A stretch of 64,000 nt of DNA, taken from contig CM043942.1 of the NCBI GenBank assembly GCA_014529385.2, positions 111,470,141-111,534,140 on the forward strand. The letters run 5' to 3'. Below are positions 46,100 to 56,623 of this stretch, one piece after another. Positions within the stretch are counted from its first letter, which is position 1, and each line of letters opens with the position of its first letter. Source of the stretch: Adiantum capillus-veneris. Lineage: Eukaryota > Streptophyta > Polypodiopsida > Polypodiales > Pteridaceae. A program made the translations under genes and the position numbers. The notes under the pieces are model-generated. The model ran no database searches. It worked only from the letters and a program-made list of their open reading frames with translations, and had not been told where the DNA came from.

Positions 46100-47110
46100 G
46101 TTTGCAAAAACTCAGATTATTTACTTTTTTCTAGACATTTCAGGCTAAATTAAGTTTTGACTTGACTTAGAGGCTTAAAATAGCTCATAAAAAGACTGTC
46201 TAGTAAAAAAGTCGGAAAAAGTATTAGGCCTAAAATAAATAACCAGGATTATTTACTTTCAACTCAAAAGGGACCAAGCTTGATACCACAAATTATATGT
46301 ATGTGTACAAATATCTTTTGTAAAGGCACATAAAATTTGGATCACCAAACTAACCAAAAACTTGGTAAAAACTGAAGTTTATACTGAGTTTCGAGAACTT
46401 GAGTGTAAATTGAGAAAATTTGTTCAAACTCAATGAAACTTGACTCATAGGCTTATATGGATGTAATAAACAAGTGTACATGTTCAATTGACCAAAAAGA
46501 TGCAAAAATTTGACAAAAGTAAATAATCGCGATTATTTACTTTTGTCCCATTTTTCAACTTGTTTGACCAAACCAGCACCCCACTAGTTTTAGCATGTTA
46601 TATTAAGACCACAAATCAAATTTGGGGAAATTTGGATCATTGGATTGAACATTGTGGCTAAATTTGCAGAGTCAATATGCAGACACAAAACTCTTGACAA
46701 TTTGAACAGAAATCATCCAAACTTGATGAAACTTGTCTAGGGAGCTTAAGTTAATCTACTTAACAGATTCATGTCAAGATTGTTGCAAAAAAGTGCACAA
46801 AAATAGCAGGAATACAAAATCGTGATTATTCACATCTGCTACAAGATTTGATATTCTTGCACATTTGAGTATACCACAAGCTCAACCATATCAAGTAGAC
46901 CATACATATCAATTTTGGTGAAATTTGGATCACAAAAGTGAGACTTAAGCCAGATTCTTGAAAATTGAGTCTGCGGACACGAAATAGTTGATAAATGGTT
47001 AGTGAAACTTATCCAGAGACCTTAACAAGTTGCATACTTAGCAAATCACGCCGAAAAGTGTAAAAATTTGAGAAAAGTAAATAATTGTGATTATTTACTA
47101 CTAATACACA
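46100..47110 (+). repeat. Diverged ~290-bp tandem repeats in the retroelement leader
   Basis: Units recur near 46,230, 46,520, 46,815 and 47,080. Each has a gattatttac-type core, then blocks like accacaaat, aaatttggatca, gatgaaacttg and agtgcaaaaatttg in the same order. Identity is low to moderate. Confidence 0.75.
46512..46547. repeat. Perfect 36-bp palindrome
   Basis: GACAAAAGTAAATAATCG is followed immediately by its exact reverse complement. Related but imperfect versions sit at the same place in neighbouring leader repeat units (e.g. near 47,080). Confidence 0.97.
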
Positions 47111-47448
47111 GAGAGATATTTTTTTGACTTTTGAACTTGTATAATGTTAGACCAACATAATACAAGGGCACCGGGAAATTTTGGGTTCAATCGGATCCAA
47201 ATTGGTACATGTTCACTCAATTTCAAGGTTGCAGATTAGTCCTTTGGCTTTTTGCAAAAGTAAAATATAACAAACTCAATTGCTGACTCACTTAGCTCAA
47301 TTTAAAGTGATAAACATAGACCAGTCATAATAGTTAGCAAAAACTGTACAATCTTTGTGAAAGAATAGCTAACTTGATTAAAACTAATACAGGAATTAGG
47401 TTGCAAACAAGGAATTGAAAGCTTGACAGAAGTGGACAAGTCAATCCG

Positions 47449-48483
47449 ATGGTAAGTACTCTATCCAAGGCTTCACGAGTCTGTATGAACCTTAGATTTG
47501 ATCGTATACTAGCAAATCAAGGCATATTTGGAGAGACCGCTAGTAGAGTATCCACCGAAGAAAGTGTGAATCAAGGCGATCACCTGGACACTATCTTTGA
47601 AGAAATATCACACTTTTTTAGAATCAACAGATTCTAAAATGTCTTCCTATTCGACTCATGCAGAAACTGGAATGACAATGTGATATAAGCACATACTCTC
47701 TTTTTATAAGAGTAATCGCCATGGAGAGTCATGTTTACTTGGATCCTATTGAAGAGTATGCTATTTGCATTGATAACCAAGGCATAGGGTTTGAAGAGGA
47801 AATCAAGGCAAACAAACAAGGAAAATTGTACATGCATAAAAATGGAACTCAATATTTACAAGTTGAAAACCGGGACGTGATAGAGAAATGGGGATTAATT
47901 CCAGATATCATAGCACCGACTTTAGAATTCGAGGGATATGATCAAGTTGATTTGAAGCCTCTGAAACGGCTTAGCACAGATAATCCTAGGATCGGAGTCT
48001 ATTGTGGGAGGATAGAAACGTCAAAGATCTTCTATGGACTTCTCATGCAAATCAGGACAGTTAACGCCCATGAAGATCATGTATATCGTTAAAGTCAAAG
48101 ACAAGGGCACAATAGATCTACCACCCTACCTATTTAGATATTGTTATAACAATAACTTTGTTATGATGACTCTTGAGGAGATGGAACAAATCAAATACCA
48201 AGGGTACTCCATAAGGGATAGGATATTTGGCCAAGGACCAGAAACTACTCCAAGAGATGAACTCCGCAAGAGATCTTTTGAGAGTAATGTTAACAAACTA
48301 GAAACCACCTCGTCACGAAGAAAACCGGGTGACACTAAAGCCAGTCTAAGGCTACATGAGTCACTATTTCCAACAACAAACTGGTTTGAAGCACTCGGAA
48401 CAAGACTCAGAACAAGTCCTCCCACAAACAACAAATACTTTGTATATCATGGAGGAAAATGTAGGACCTATATCCAAATTTAA
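47449..48483 (+). CDS. Unknown protein of the + strand gypsy-like element
   Basis: After the leader, frames at 47,449-47,637, 47,721-48,092 and 48,034-48,483 follow in order. The second reads 'YLDPIEEYAICIDNQG' and 'GLIPDIIAPTLEFEG'; the third, in another frame, 'IDLPPYLFRYCYNNNFVMMT'. A frame change near 48,070-48,090 joins them. I recognise no gag motif. Position after an LTR and primer site suggests a retroelement gag or extra ORF, but a host gene fragment is possible. Confidence 0.4.
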
Positions 48484-48615
48484 ACTCTGGCACTCCTGGT
48501 AGCATTAAGGTGGCTTGCCGCTCATTGAAACCTGACACGTCTAGAGGTAGCTTGATATCTGAGGTTTTCACTAAGAAGATTGCTTCGTTTCACCTCTTTT
48601 GCTTCTTCTTCAAGA

Positions 48616-50116
48616 TCAATGGACTCCTCTCTCTGTCACTTCAATATATTCCTCATTCGTTTCCTCTTTTTCATCTTCTGGTAAATCTTGTTCCTCCATG
48701 ACCTCCTTAGGATCTTTCATAAGAGTTGTAAATAATCCATTTAAAAATATTAGAAATCCAAAGGACTCTTGAATCAGCTTGCACTCTCGATCATGTATGT
48801 TGTACCAATGGGGCATATACATAAGAGGTAGTTGATTATACTTCTTGTAAGACTGTCTTTTAGGAGCATAGTCCTTTAAACGGACTACCACCATTTCACC
48901 AACAATAAACCTGCCCTCTTGAGTGTGAAGATCAAACTTCTCTCGTTCCAGCTTCAAGTGTTCACTCTGTTTAGCTATGAACACATCAAGATTGAATGGA
49001 GCATTAAACATGCAGACCAAATCAAACTTATCACCAGCCCCAGAAGTAACTGCAAAATCCAAAAGCCTTTCATCAATCAATGTAGGGTCTTCATAAATAA
49101 CTGTCTCTTTTTTATTTTCGATTGTTGCAATACATTGGGCACTCTGCAAATTAGGTATTGAAAAATCCACTTCTCTCTTAAGTGAGTTGGGTACATTAAA
49201 TTTTGGAGTAGAAGGGGACTCCAATTCTACAGATGGGTCAGTATCAAGCTCCTCCAAACCTACAGTTGGCTCCTCCAAACTGCTGGCAGGCTCTCCAACA
49301 GTTATATCAATGGGTTCTGTGAAGTCTACATTCCTCTTCATTGATGTTTTTAATAGCTCCAACAGTCTTCTTGGAAAGTTTTCTTGGCCAACAATGCGCT
49401 TGGGATCAATTTTCTGCCTCTTCCTCCTATGTGATCTTAAACCTACCATTTATTTCATAATCACAAATATAAGTTTCAATGAGTATATACAAAAAGAAGA
49501 CCACCAAATGATCATATAAGTTTTGAACAAACTATAATTAGGTATCCCACAATTATTACCAACTAATCATGTAGTCAATAAAATAAGATGATTACTATGG
49601 ATTAAATGAAAAACTGGGTTATATATGTGAGGAGTAAAAGCCACACAAGTGGAACACGGCGCGAAGAGTACAGAAACAAATATCCATAGAACTATAGGCA
49701 CACCGTGATCCACTTGGTTGGTTTTCAGAAAATAGAATAGCTACAAAGACATAAAAGCAATTGTACTTTCAAAAGATTGCTATGTACAAAGTCAAAAGAG
49801 GATCACGACACACGGAATATGTAAATTAACGTTGAAAACACTGCTAGCACGCCGTGATCCACTTTGCAAGTCTTTATAAATTGAATACCTACAATATAGT
49901 AATACAAAAAATCCCTTTGTAAATATAAAAAGTGGATAACGGTGCGTGGAGTATGTAAACTCATCTTTATAACGTAACTGGCGTGCCATGATCCAATTAT
50001 GAAGTTTGAAAGGTCAAATGAGCTTTTACATTTTGAAGCACACTTACAGAACACAACTAAACTAAGGACATAGTAAAACTGAAGGGATTTGCTTTACCTT
50101 TGCTAGGACTAGACAT
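48616..50116 (-). CDS. Two-exon gene, unknown nuclear-type protein
   Basis: A short first exon (50,116-50,098: MSSPSK plus one base) with donor AAAG/GTAAAG joins in frame to a second exon from 49,442 with acceptor ggtag. The joined start gives MSSPSKGLRSHRRKRQKID, a basic, nuclear-signal-like N-terminus. The second exon has about 277 codons without a stop, containing 'GEMVVVRLKDYAPKRQSYKK' and an acidic C-terminus ('EDEKEETNEEYIEV'). The exact splice frame match and long frame support a real or recently active gene. Family unknown. Its intron (49,443-50,097) holds three hairpin units. Confidence 0.5.
49645..50000. repeat. Three inverted-repeat units with GTGGATCACGG arms
   Basis: Left/right arms: 49,645/49,698, 49,795/49,846 and 49,930/49,980. 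Left arm aagtggatcacggcgcg-like, right arm its reverse complement (cgccgtgatccactt), loops about 35 bp with gtatgtaaac-type sequence. Spacing 130-150 bp. Confidence 0.85.
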
Positions 50117-50311
50117 TGTTGTTGGAGTAGAGATTTTGGACTGGGAATGTAGTTTGGAGTCTTCAAGCTTCTGATTTCTGCACCTTGGCCTTCTTAGTTG
50201 ACTCTTTTTCCCTTCCTCACTTTCTCTCTTTGTCTCTCAAAGCTTTATATCTGTCTCTTTCAAGGTCTGTAATAAACATGTGCACACACGTTAATCTCTC
50301 TTTCTCTCCCT

Positions 50312-50317
<6 letters not shown>

Positions 50318-50390
<73 letters not shown>
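50318..50390. repeat. (CT)n microsatellite
   Basis: About 36 CT dinucleotides; on the minus strand it would lie upstream of the 50,116 start. Confidence 0.97.
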
Positions 50391-50829
50391 CCCATTTTCC
50401 ATGCAATAATAGATATTACTGTTGCGTTTTTTACGATGCGAGCCGCATGTATTGAATGCGTGTTACAAGGACATGCATTTAATGGGCGGTACGACCAATA
50501 AAGTGATTTTTAACTACCCAAAAAAATGTGTACATTTATCATAACAATGCGCACTTGATTTCATGATAAGAGAGAGAGATAGTGAAATACAAAGAGAGAG
50601 AGAGGGATAGAGAGAAAAAGCCTGCATAGACGACCTCTGCAAGAAGGAGAGGAGATAGATAACCAAAAAGTCAACCTCTGGGAGCGATAGAAAGAGACAG
50701 AGAGACATCTACATCCGAGATATCCTCTGCAACCAAGTCGCAAGGCTCCTACACGTGTTTCTGTCCTTTTGAATTCCTCATAGAAAGGTATTTCCATGGT
50801 GATTTTTGTACCAAAAAGAGATAAAAACA

Positions 50830-50835
<6 letters not shown>

Positions 50836-50918
<83 letters not shown>

Positions 50919-51040
50919 TATCCTACAAATGTAAATCCTCTTGTGGATCACGATGCGCAGACATCTAGAAGCTTGGCTTAAAGATGAAAAAAAACGGGGT
51001 GGTGAGAGAGAGAGAGAGAGATAGATAGATAGATAGTTCT
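50836..51040. repeat. (GA)n and (GATA)n tracts
   Basis: GA tract 50,836-50,914; shorter GA plus four GATA units at 51,005-51,037. A copy of the gtggatcacga motif lies between, at about 50,943. Confidence 0.97.
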
Positions 51041-51089
51041 ATTATCGTCCTGGGAGGTCAAATATGACCTATGGGACCAAATGAACATG

Positions 51090-51450
51090 TCACGTGGTGT
51101 GAGTGGAGTTCATAAGTGACTCTCGATGCTCAAAAATGGCTGAAATGAGCGTCGCAATAGAGAGTCCACATCGTGGTTGGGAGAGGAAGGTATGTAGGGA
51201 GAGCTCATGGCTGAATATATGGGGAAAAGAGGACCTAATGTGGTCAAAAGCTGAGCACTCAAGTAGTGTGTGGTACTCACTCTCTCGCACTTGACGAGGG
51301 CATAAGGTGCAAAGTCGATGACACTCCTTGCCAGTGCCCCAACGTCCTGTCTCGCAGCGTAGAGAATGGGAGCTAAGACGAATGGAGGCAATGGTGCGGA
51401 TCGCACTCAACGGGATGGGCTCAAGGATGTAGGAATGGGTTCGGTTACCT
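51090..51450 (-). pseudogene. LINE 3' fragment with zf-RVT-like domain
   Basis: Minus-strand codons give 'IASIRLSSHSLRCETGRW' then 'CTLCPRQVRESEYHTLLECS' and DHIRSSFPHIF. This is the R.SSH.L..E.GRW...C..C.....E.H.LL.C pattern at the C-terminus of many non-LTR reverse transcriptases. It differs in type from the LINE at 2-4 kb. The rest of the long frame (to 52,145) is microsatellite and not coding. Confidence 0.75.
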
Positions 51451-51520
51451 CGTTCTGAGAAGAAGAGAGATTTGTAGTTTGGGGCAACGTGTGTGGTGTA
51501 ATGGCTGAAGCGAGAACCTC

Positions 51521-51613
<93 letters not shown>

Positions 51614-51662
51614 GGAGATAGAGAGAGAGAGAGAGAGGGAGGGGGAGAAAGAGAGGGAAAGC

Positions 51663-51709
<47 letters not shown>

Positions 51710-51710
51710 G

Positions 51711-51758
<48 letters not shown>

Positions 51759-51805
51759 AAGAGTGAGAGAGAGAGAGAGAGAATGAGAGTGAGAGAGAGA
51801 AAGAG

Positions 51806-51842
<37 letters not shown>
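51521..51842. repeat. Complex (GA)n block
   Basis: About 320 bp of GA with GGGA, GAAA and GAAT variants. Confidence 0.97.
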
Positions 51843-51843
<1 letters not shown>

Positions 51844-51924
51844 GGAGAAAGAGAATTCCCCTCGTGGATCACGACCCACAGTAGGCTATTAGCCCATGTC
51901 AAATCTGAGCCCGCGCACCGTGAT

Positions 51925-51928
<4 letters not shown>

Positions 51929-51961
<33 letters not shown>
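51929..51961. repeat. (CA)n microsatellite
   Basis: About 16 CA dinucleotides, 33 bp before the H3-like ATG. Confidence 0.97.
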
Positions 51962-51965
<4 letters not shown>

Positions 51966-51993
51966 ATTCTCTACATTTTTCTCTTTCAGTGTA

Positions 51994-53838
51994 ATGGCAA
52001 GAACCAAGGCAACATCAAGGAAGGCAGGGGAAGGACAAGGGCTTGCAAAGAAAGCATGTGGAAGGTATGCTAGTAAGAAGAAAACTTCAGGTAAACCACT
52101 GAAGATATTGAAGGGCCCAAGAATGAAGAATATTTGAAGAAACATGGGTTTATTTAGGGAGATCAGGAAAGCTCAGAAATGTATTGAGCTGTGTGTCCCT
52201 AAACTTCCTTTTCAAAGAGCAATGAGACAAATCTGTGAGGAAGCATGTGCTGGTACAATGAGGTGGAAGGCAATTGACCTGATGTGTCTTCAAAAAGCAG
52301 TAAAAGATTTTCTTTTGGAGTATTTTAATGACATTACTATTGTTTCTGCTCGTGCTCACCATTTGACAATAACAGACAAGGACAGTGAGACTCTTAAGAG
52401 AGTGCGCTGGAGATACGATAAGCTCCTTATCCCCAATTAGTTGATTGATCCCAAAATGAAAGATATACTGCTAATACCACCAGGCCACCGAGCGCAAGGG
52501 GTTAAGATTCATGAGGTTACTCATGAGGTGAACACAAGAGCCAGAGCTAAGCAAGAAGAAAGACGGCACTCTGAAGCAGAGAAGTTAAAGAGTATACAGT
52601 CTGTTGCAGCTGATGAAGAGGCCCAGAGGAGAACTTATGGGCAAGTTACCACAGAGCTAAATGAAAGAAACAATGATGTATTACACTCCATGATAGAGGG
52701 ACTGTTAGCAAGCATTCCCCTTGCTGATGGCAATAGGCAATTAGCGCTGGACTGTGTTGATATTGGGATATTGAAAGATCCAAATGCACAATTAGCGACA
52801 CTATTGTTTATGTATGCCTAAAGTAAGTGCTCATCTCTACCTTTAAGATCTTTCTTTGTTGGTACTTGTCCTCTAGTTAAATCCTTGTTTGTGATTGTAG
52901 CTTGATAAAGAGCCAGTTCACTCAAGAAACCCAAAATGAATTTTATATTTTAGATCCACAAATGTCTGTGCCACTCCGAATAAAGAACACCCCACATGGC
53001 ACATTGGAGAGATGGTTTATATACTGTCCAATGCTCCAGGTGACAACACTGGTGTTTCCATACGAATCAGCAAATCATTGGAGCCTTGTATGTATAGAAT
53101 TGGACTAGCAAGTGGTATGGACTATCAACTCCATACAAGCAACACATTCAAAGATAAGAGTGTAAGTGTTGATAAAACCTTCAGTGTTTATTTGGGGAAT
53201 GGTTGATGACCTGAATATTGTTAATAACAAATAACCTTCACTATTTACAGATGTATAAAAAATTACTTCATGTCTATGAAAAACTTTGTGGAAATCATGA
53301 ACTGTACAAGTCCACCTTTAAAGCTGTCAAAGTGCCTAATCAGACAGATCCAAATTCCTGCGGTTGGAGATGTCTTCTCCATGCAGAGTATATACTCCAG
53401 AGTTTTTTTGTTCTTCATCCATTTATGTCAAAGGTATTTCCTTGTAATGGTATGGTCCAACATTAGTGCTTTTATTAATGAAAGTATTGACCACAAGTTA
53501 ACCTTATTTTGCAGGATTCTCTGGAAAATTATACATTAGAATATTTACAAAGGTACCGCGCTTCAATGATTCAACATCTACTATCTCTTTCAACCCCAAG
53601 AATTTTAGATGTAGAGGACAGTTTTGTCGACGACCATATTATAGATTTAACAATGACCGGTGAAGAGGTAGTCAGGCCAGTTTCCAACACCTTAAACCAA
53701 ATTCCTCAAACTGACCCCATATTAGAGGAAAAGACACCGGTAAACTTTGCAGTTGGAGCGGCTAAATCCGAAGTTGGTATTGAGCAATGTGAAGTAGACC
53801 AAGCCCCTGAAAATACAGATGTAAAATGCTCCTCGTAG
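51994..53838 (+). pseudogene. Histone H3-like protein joined to a Ulp1 (C48) protease domain
   Basis: From ATG 51,994 the frame starts MARTKATSRKAGEGQ, a histone H3 tail. After a TGA (52,135-52,137) the same frame gives 'REIRKAQKCIELCVPKLPFQ' and a full histone fold to about 52,410. It has Trp (MRW) and one extra residue at loop 1, as centromeric H3 types have. After TAG (52,438-52,440) the frame goes on as a charged helical linker. Introns 52,812-52,900, 53,160-53,250 and 53,434-53,514 have GT-AG ends and keep frame. Later exons encode a Ulp1-like fold: 'YESANHWSLVCIEL' (catalytic His), NSI where Asp is usual, then 'NQTDPNSCGWRCLLHAEYIL' (Gln and Cys). A third TAG is at 53,106-53,108. H3 packages DNA; Ulp1 enzymes cut SUMO. 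One protein or two genes is open: the second stop lies where an H3 would naturally end. Confidence 0.7.
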
Positions 53839-54130
53839 ACGAAGAATGCAACAATGGTTCTAGGCGGAATCAGAGGAGAATAAGGGAGTGCTAGAGGAGG
53901 AGGCCAATATTGAAAATCAAGGCCAAGAACACACCACAAAACAGGTTAACCATTCGGCCATGGAAACACAAGAGTCATGTACTGCACAAGCACAAGAGGT
54001 GGATACACTTGGCAATACACAAGGAAACATCGACACTCAACAGCAAAATGTCAACATTAGAAATGACCAGTATGGACTCTTGCTTCAAGTAGATATGGTT
54101 GTTTCGGTAATATCCATTGTACTTAAATAG
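53839..54130 (+). pseudogene. Gln/Glu-rich tail after the Ulp1-like domain
   Basis: In a shifted frame the region continues with 'SEENKGVLEEEANIENQGQE' and a Gln/Asn-rich stretch to 54,130. It is either the rest of the same protein after a frame change or linker to the next domain. Confidence 0.4.
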
Positions 54131-54180
54131 TTAATGCTTTTTTGTTTCTAACTACTTATATGTATGCGCACAATGATTGC

Positions 54181-54759
54181 AGAGACTGATTATCTTGGAT
54201 CTCAATGGATTGCTACTCACAGCCATACAATGTATATACAGAGTTCTCCGATTTACGTAGTTTCCGCTTGGGAAATGTTAAAGTATTAATTCGAGCAAGC
54301 ACAAAGGAAGTTTTGATTTTTTTGATTCCAAGGTTTAAAGTGGCTATCTAGTCTTCAATGCAGGCCCATAACCTGAATCCCCTTGTTTCCATAGTTTGTA
54401 ATTTGACTGAAATTCAGTGATCGGCTTTTTATTTTGTGTGTAGTCAAAGAAATATTAATACCATTGCGGGACATTTCCACCCAACTAAACCTAATGTACC
54501 ACTTTTCTACAAGCCCTTTGAGCAGATCAATGTACCTTATGATGCTTTCAACACTTTGTTGATTGATGACACACCACATAAGGGTTTACTTAATCCATCC
54601 AGCACTACTATATCCCCACCTTCGTTTGAAGGGCATCTTCACGATTTTTACCTAGAGGACATTTTGGTCCCATATCTGCAAGCAATGTACTTAAGACCAT
54701 TGAGCACATCAAAATTTGTACTTACAAATGTACTTAGTAATTCATTGATTATACCTTAA
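54181..54759 (+). pseudogene. FCP1/NIF-type phosphatase (HAD family) remnant
   Basis: After an acceptor (gattgcag) comes RLIILDLNGLLL, the DLNGLL form of HAD motif I found in plant NIF-like proteins. A frame change follows, then 'VKVLIRASTKEVLIFLIPRF' and KVAI, a TAG where Trp of the WSS motif is expected (54,348-54,350), and after an intron-like gap 'NINTIAGHFHPTKPNVPLFY', 'FNTLLIDDTPHKGLLNPSST' and 'FYLEDILVPYLQAM'. The IDD.P.K.L.NP block is the second catalytic motif. These phosphatases remove phosphate from RNA polymerase II tails or similar targets. The first-motif Asp pair is incomplete (DLN), so activity would be doubtful even if intact. It is in the same orientation, 340 bp after the Ulp1-like region. 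Confidence 0.8.
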
Positions 54760-54800
54760 ATATATGTTGTGTATCTATCTATGTGTTTCGAATACTCAGA

Positions 54801-54802
<2 letters not shown>

Positions 54803-54845
<43 letters not shown>
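54803..54845. repeat. (GA)n microsatellite
   Basis: About 21 GA dinucleotides. Confidence 0.97.
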
Positions 54846-54847
<2 letters not shown>

Positions 54848-55084
54848 TTGAGCAAACACTTGATATTAAGATTAAACTAGTCAAAAATGTTACATTTCGT
54901 TGAAGACATTCAGGGATGATTACATGGGCAAAATTTGAATACGGCCAGAGAGATCTCCACAGAAAAAATGCTTCTCCCTTCATTGCATTACTCTTCGTCC
55001 GTTCAGCAAGAAAGAAAAGTTTACGGAGTCAATGTCGGCAGTCTCCTCCACTATGTCATGTCGAAGTTGCAAAAAATTGCATTT

Positions 55085-56300
55085 CTATCTTATTGTAATT
55101 ACTGTCATAAGATTTAGGTCTTTTTCCACCACTTCCACGTCTATGATAGCATTGTTTGCCAGACTTGTTGCCTCTTGATCCATAGGCACATAGAAACCTT
55201 CAAAAATGTGAGAACGCTTGTACCAAAAGGAGATTATTAATGTTTGTGTCGCAAGCATATACTTGACAATGAAAGTGCCAAGAGCAATCTCGCAACATAC
55301 GCCATCTGTTTCTTTCACATACCACCCTCGATCAAGAAGCTTATCACACAAGAGGGAATCAAATGATTTGCAGAGCAACATTGTTTTAGCAACATGTACT
55401 TTGCAGGTGTGAAATAACTCAACAAAGAGACCAATAGGACAAAATTTTGCAAGTTTCACCAATTTAGTGGGTACAGAGTTTCGGAGAGACCTCGGAACAT
55501 CCCTATGGAGCCTGCTCCTCAATGCCTCACTCATTGTTGTGTCGGGAACGGGCCAATCCATAGAGTTCCAGTTGATTGGTAGTGGAACCATCACCAACAC
55601 TCCTCTTTGATTCCTTTGATTGAGTTGGTAGAAATGGTCATAGAAGAAAATACCCTCGTGTGCCACGCTTTTGCTAGTTCTGCCAGCATATTGCAAGACT
55701 CCAATATGAGCATGAGTCACAGAGATGAGACCTATAATGCACTCTAGTGGCTCCCATTCCTCATATGACAAAGGATAAACATATGTGAATGTAATAGAAT
55801 AGAAATAAATACAAACATCTGTATAACCTAATTATATACCTGTGATAAAAGAAGAAGAAAAACAGATTCTCATTTGAAATTAAGATAACATTTATAGAGG
55901 AGTACTAAATAATTAACTTACAGTTGCATCGTGGATTATGCACCATGGAGACATCACCGCCATTAGCAATCACATGGGAGTGAGTGAAAACATGTTGAAC
56001 AAAGACATCTTTCACAGTCTTCTTACCGACCTCGACTTTGAAGTACAAAACTCTTGCTTTCCATGCAAAACGAAATATGTTTGTTGCTTTCAAGCTTTTT
56101 CTCCTTCTTGGCTGCATAAGAACCCAAGAAACTTTGCTTATCCTCTGCACTTGCCACCTATTATCTGTAGTGAGAGAGTTTAAGATTGAGATAGTGCTTA
56201 TGCTACTACATGGTCTTCTTGGCACACTAATGGTGAGGCTGGTTGGGGACAGTGTAGAGCAACCTCTAGACCTTCTTGGGCGGGTAGAAGACAAAGCCAT
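55085..56300 (-). CDS. Two-exon gene, unknown protein
   Basis: Exon 1 (about 56,300-55,921) starts MALSSTRPRRSRGCSTLSP, Ser/Arg-rich and transit-peptide-like, and ends at donor AACT/GTAAGT. Exon 2 begins after acceptor ttatacag near 55,821 and stays open to 55,085 ('EPLECIIGLISVTHAHIGVL', 'VLVMVPLPINWNSMDWPVPD', 'VCCEIALGTFIVKYMLATQT'). The splice keeps the frame, giving about 370 residues without stops. Family unknown to me. A plastid target is only suggested by N-terminal composition. Among its neighbours it is the one most likely to be an intact gene. Confidence 0.5.
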
Positions 56301-56623
56301 AGGTAAAATGGAGGGAGAATGACGTTTGAAAGCCTTTCATGAAGGTACTGGATATCTTTTAATGAAGGGAGAGAGCTAGTTATCAATCAGTAGTAGTCAG
56401 GTGTCATGAACTTGACGGCTACTAGCAGTGGCCCTACTTTGTGAAAGCAGGAATTTACCTTACGAAAATGGGACAAAACTCATTATTTATAATCTTTTCT
56501 TTCATTTCTGTGTTTCTTTCCATTTATTTCTACATTACGTAAGGTTGTTGCTCATTAGCTCCGCCTTCTTTTTTCTCTCTTCAATAAGGCCCTCCAAATG
56601 ACCTCCAAAATTTCCTAATGTGG
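56301..56623. other. Upstream region of the 56,300 gene
   Basis: No coding features. It would hold the promoter of the minus-strand gene, but I see no clear TATA box. Confidence 0.3.

Noticed and set aside
52091-52157. A 67-base intron removing the TGA in the H3-like gene
   Set aside because: Donor and acceptor look acceptable, but joining shifts the frame out of the histone fold.
51994-52440. TGA at 52,135 as selenocysteine or programmed readthrough
   Set aside because: Plants lack selenocysteine insertion, and two more stops follow in frame; mutation is simpler.
47721-56300. Endogenous giant-virus segment (histone, protease and FCP1-type phosphatase together)
   Set aside because: GT-AG introns between domain exons and no viral core genes; a host or transposon-captured origin fits better.
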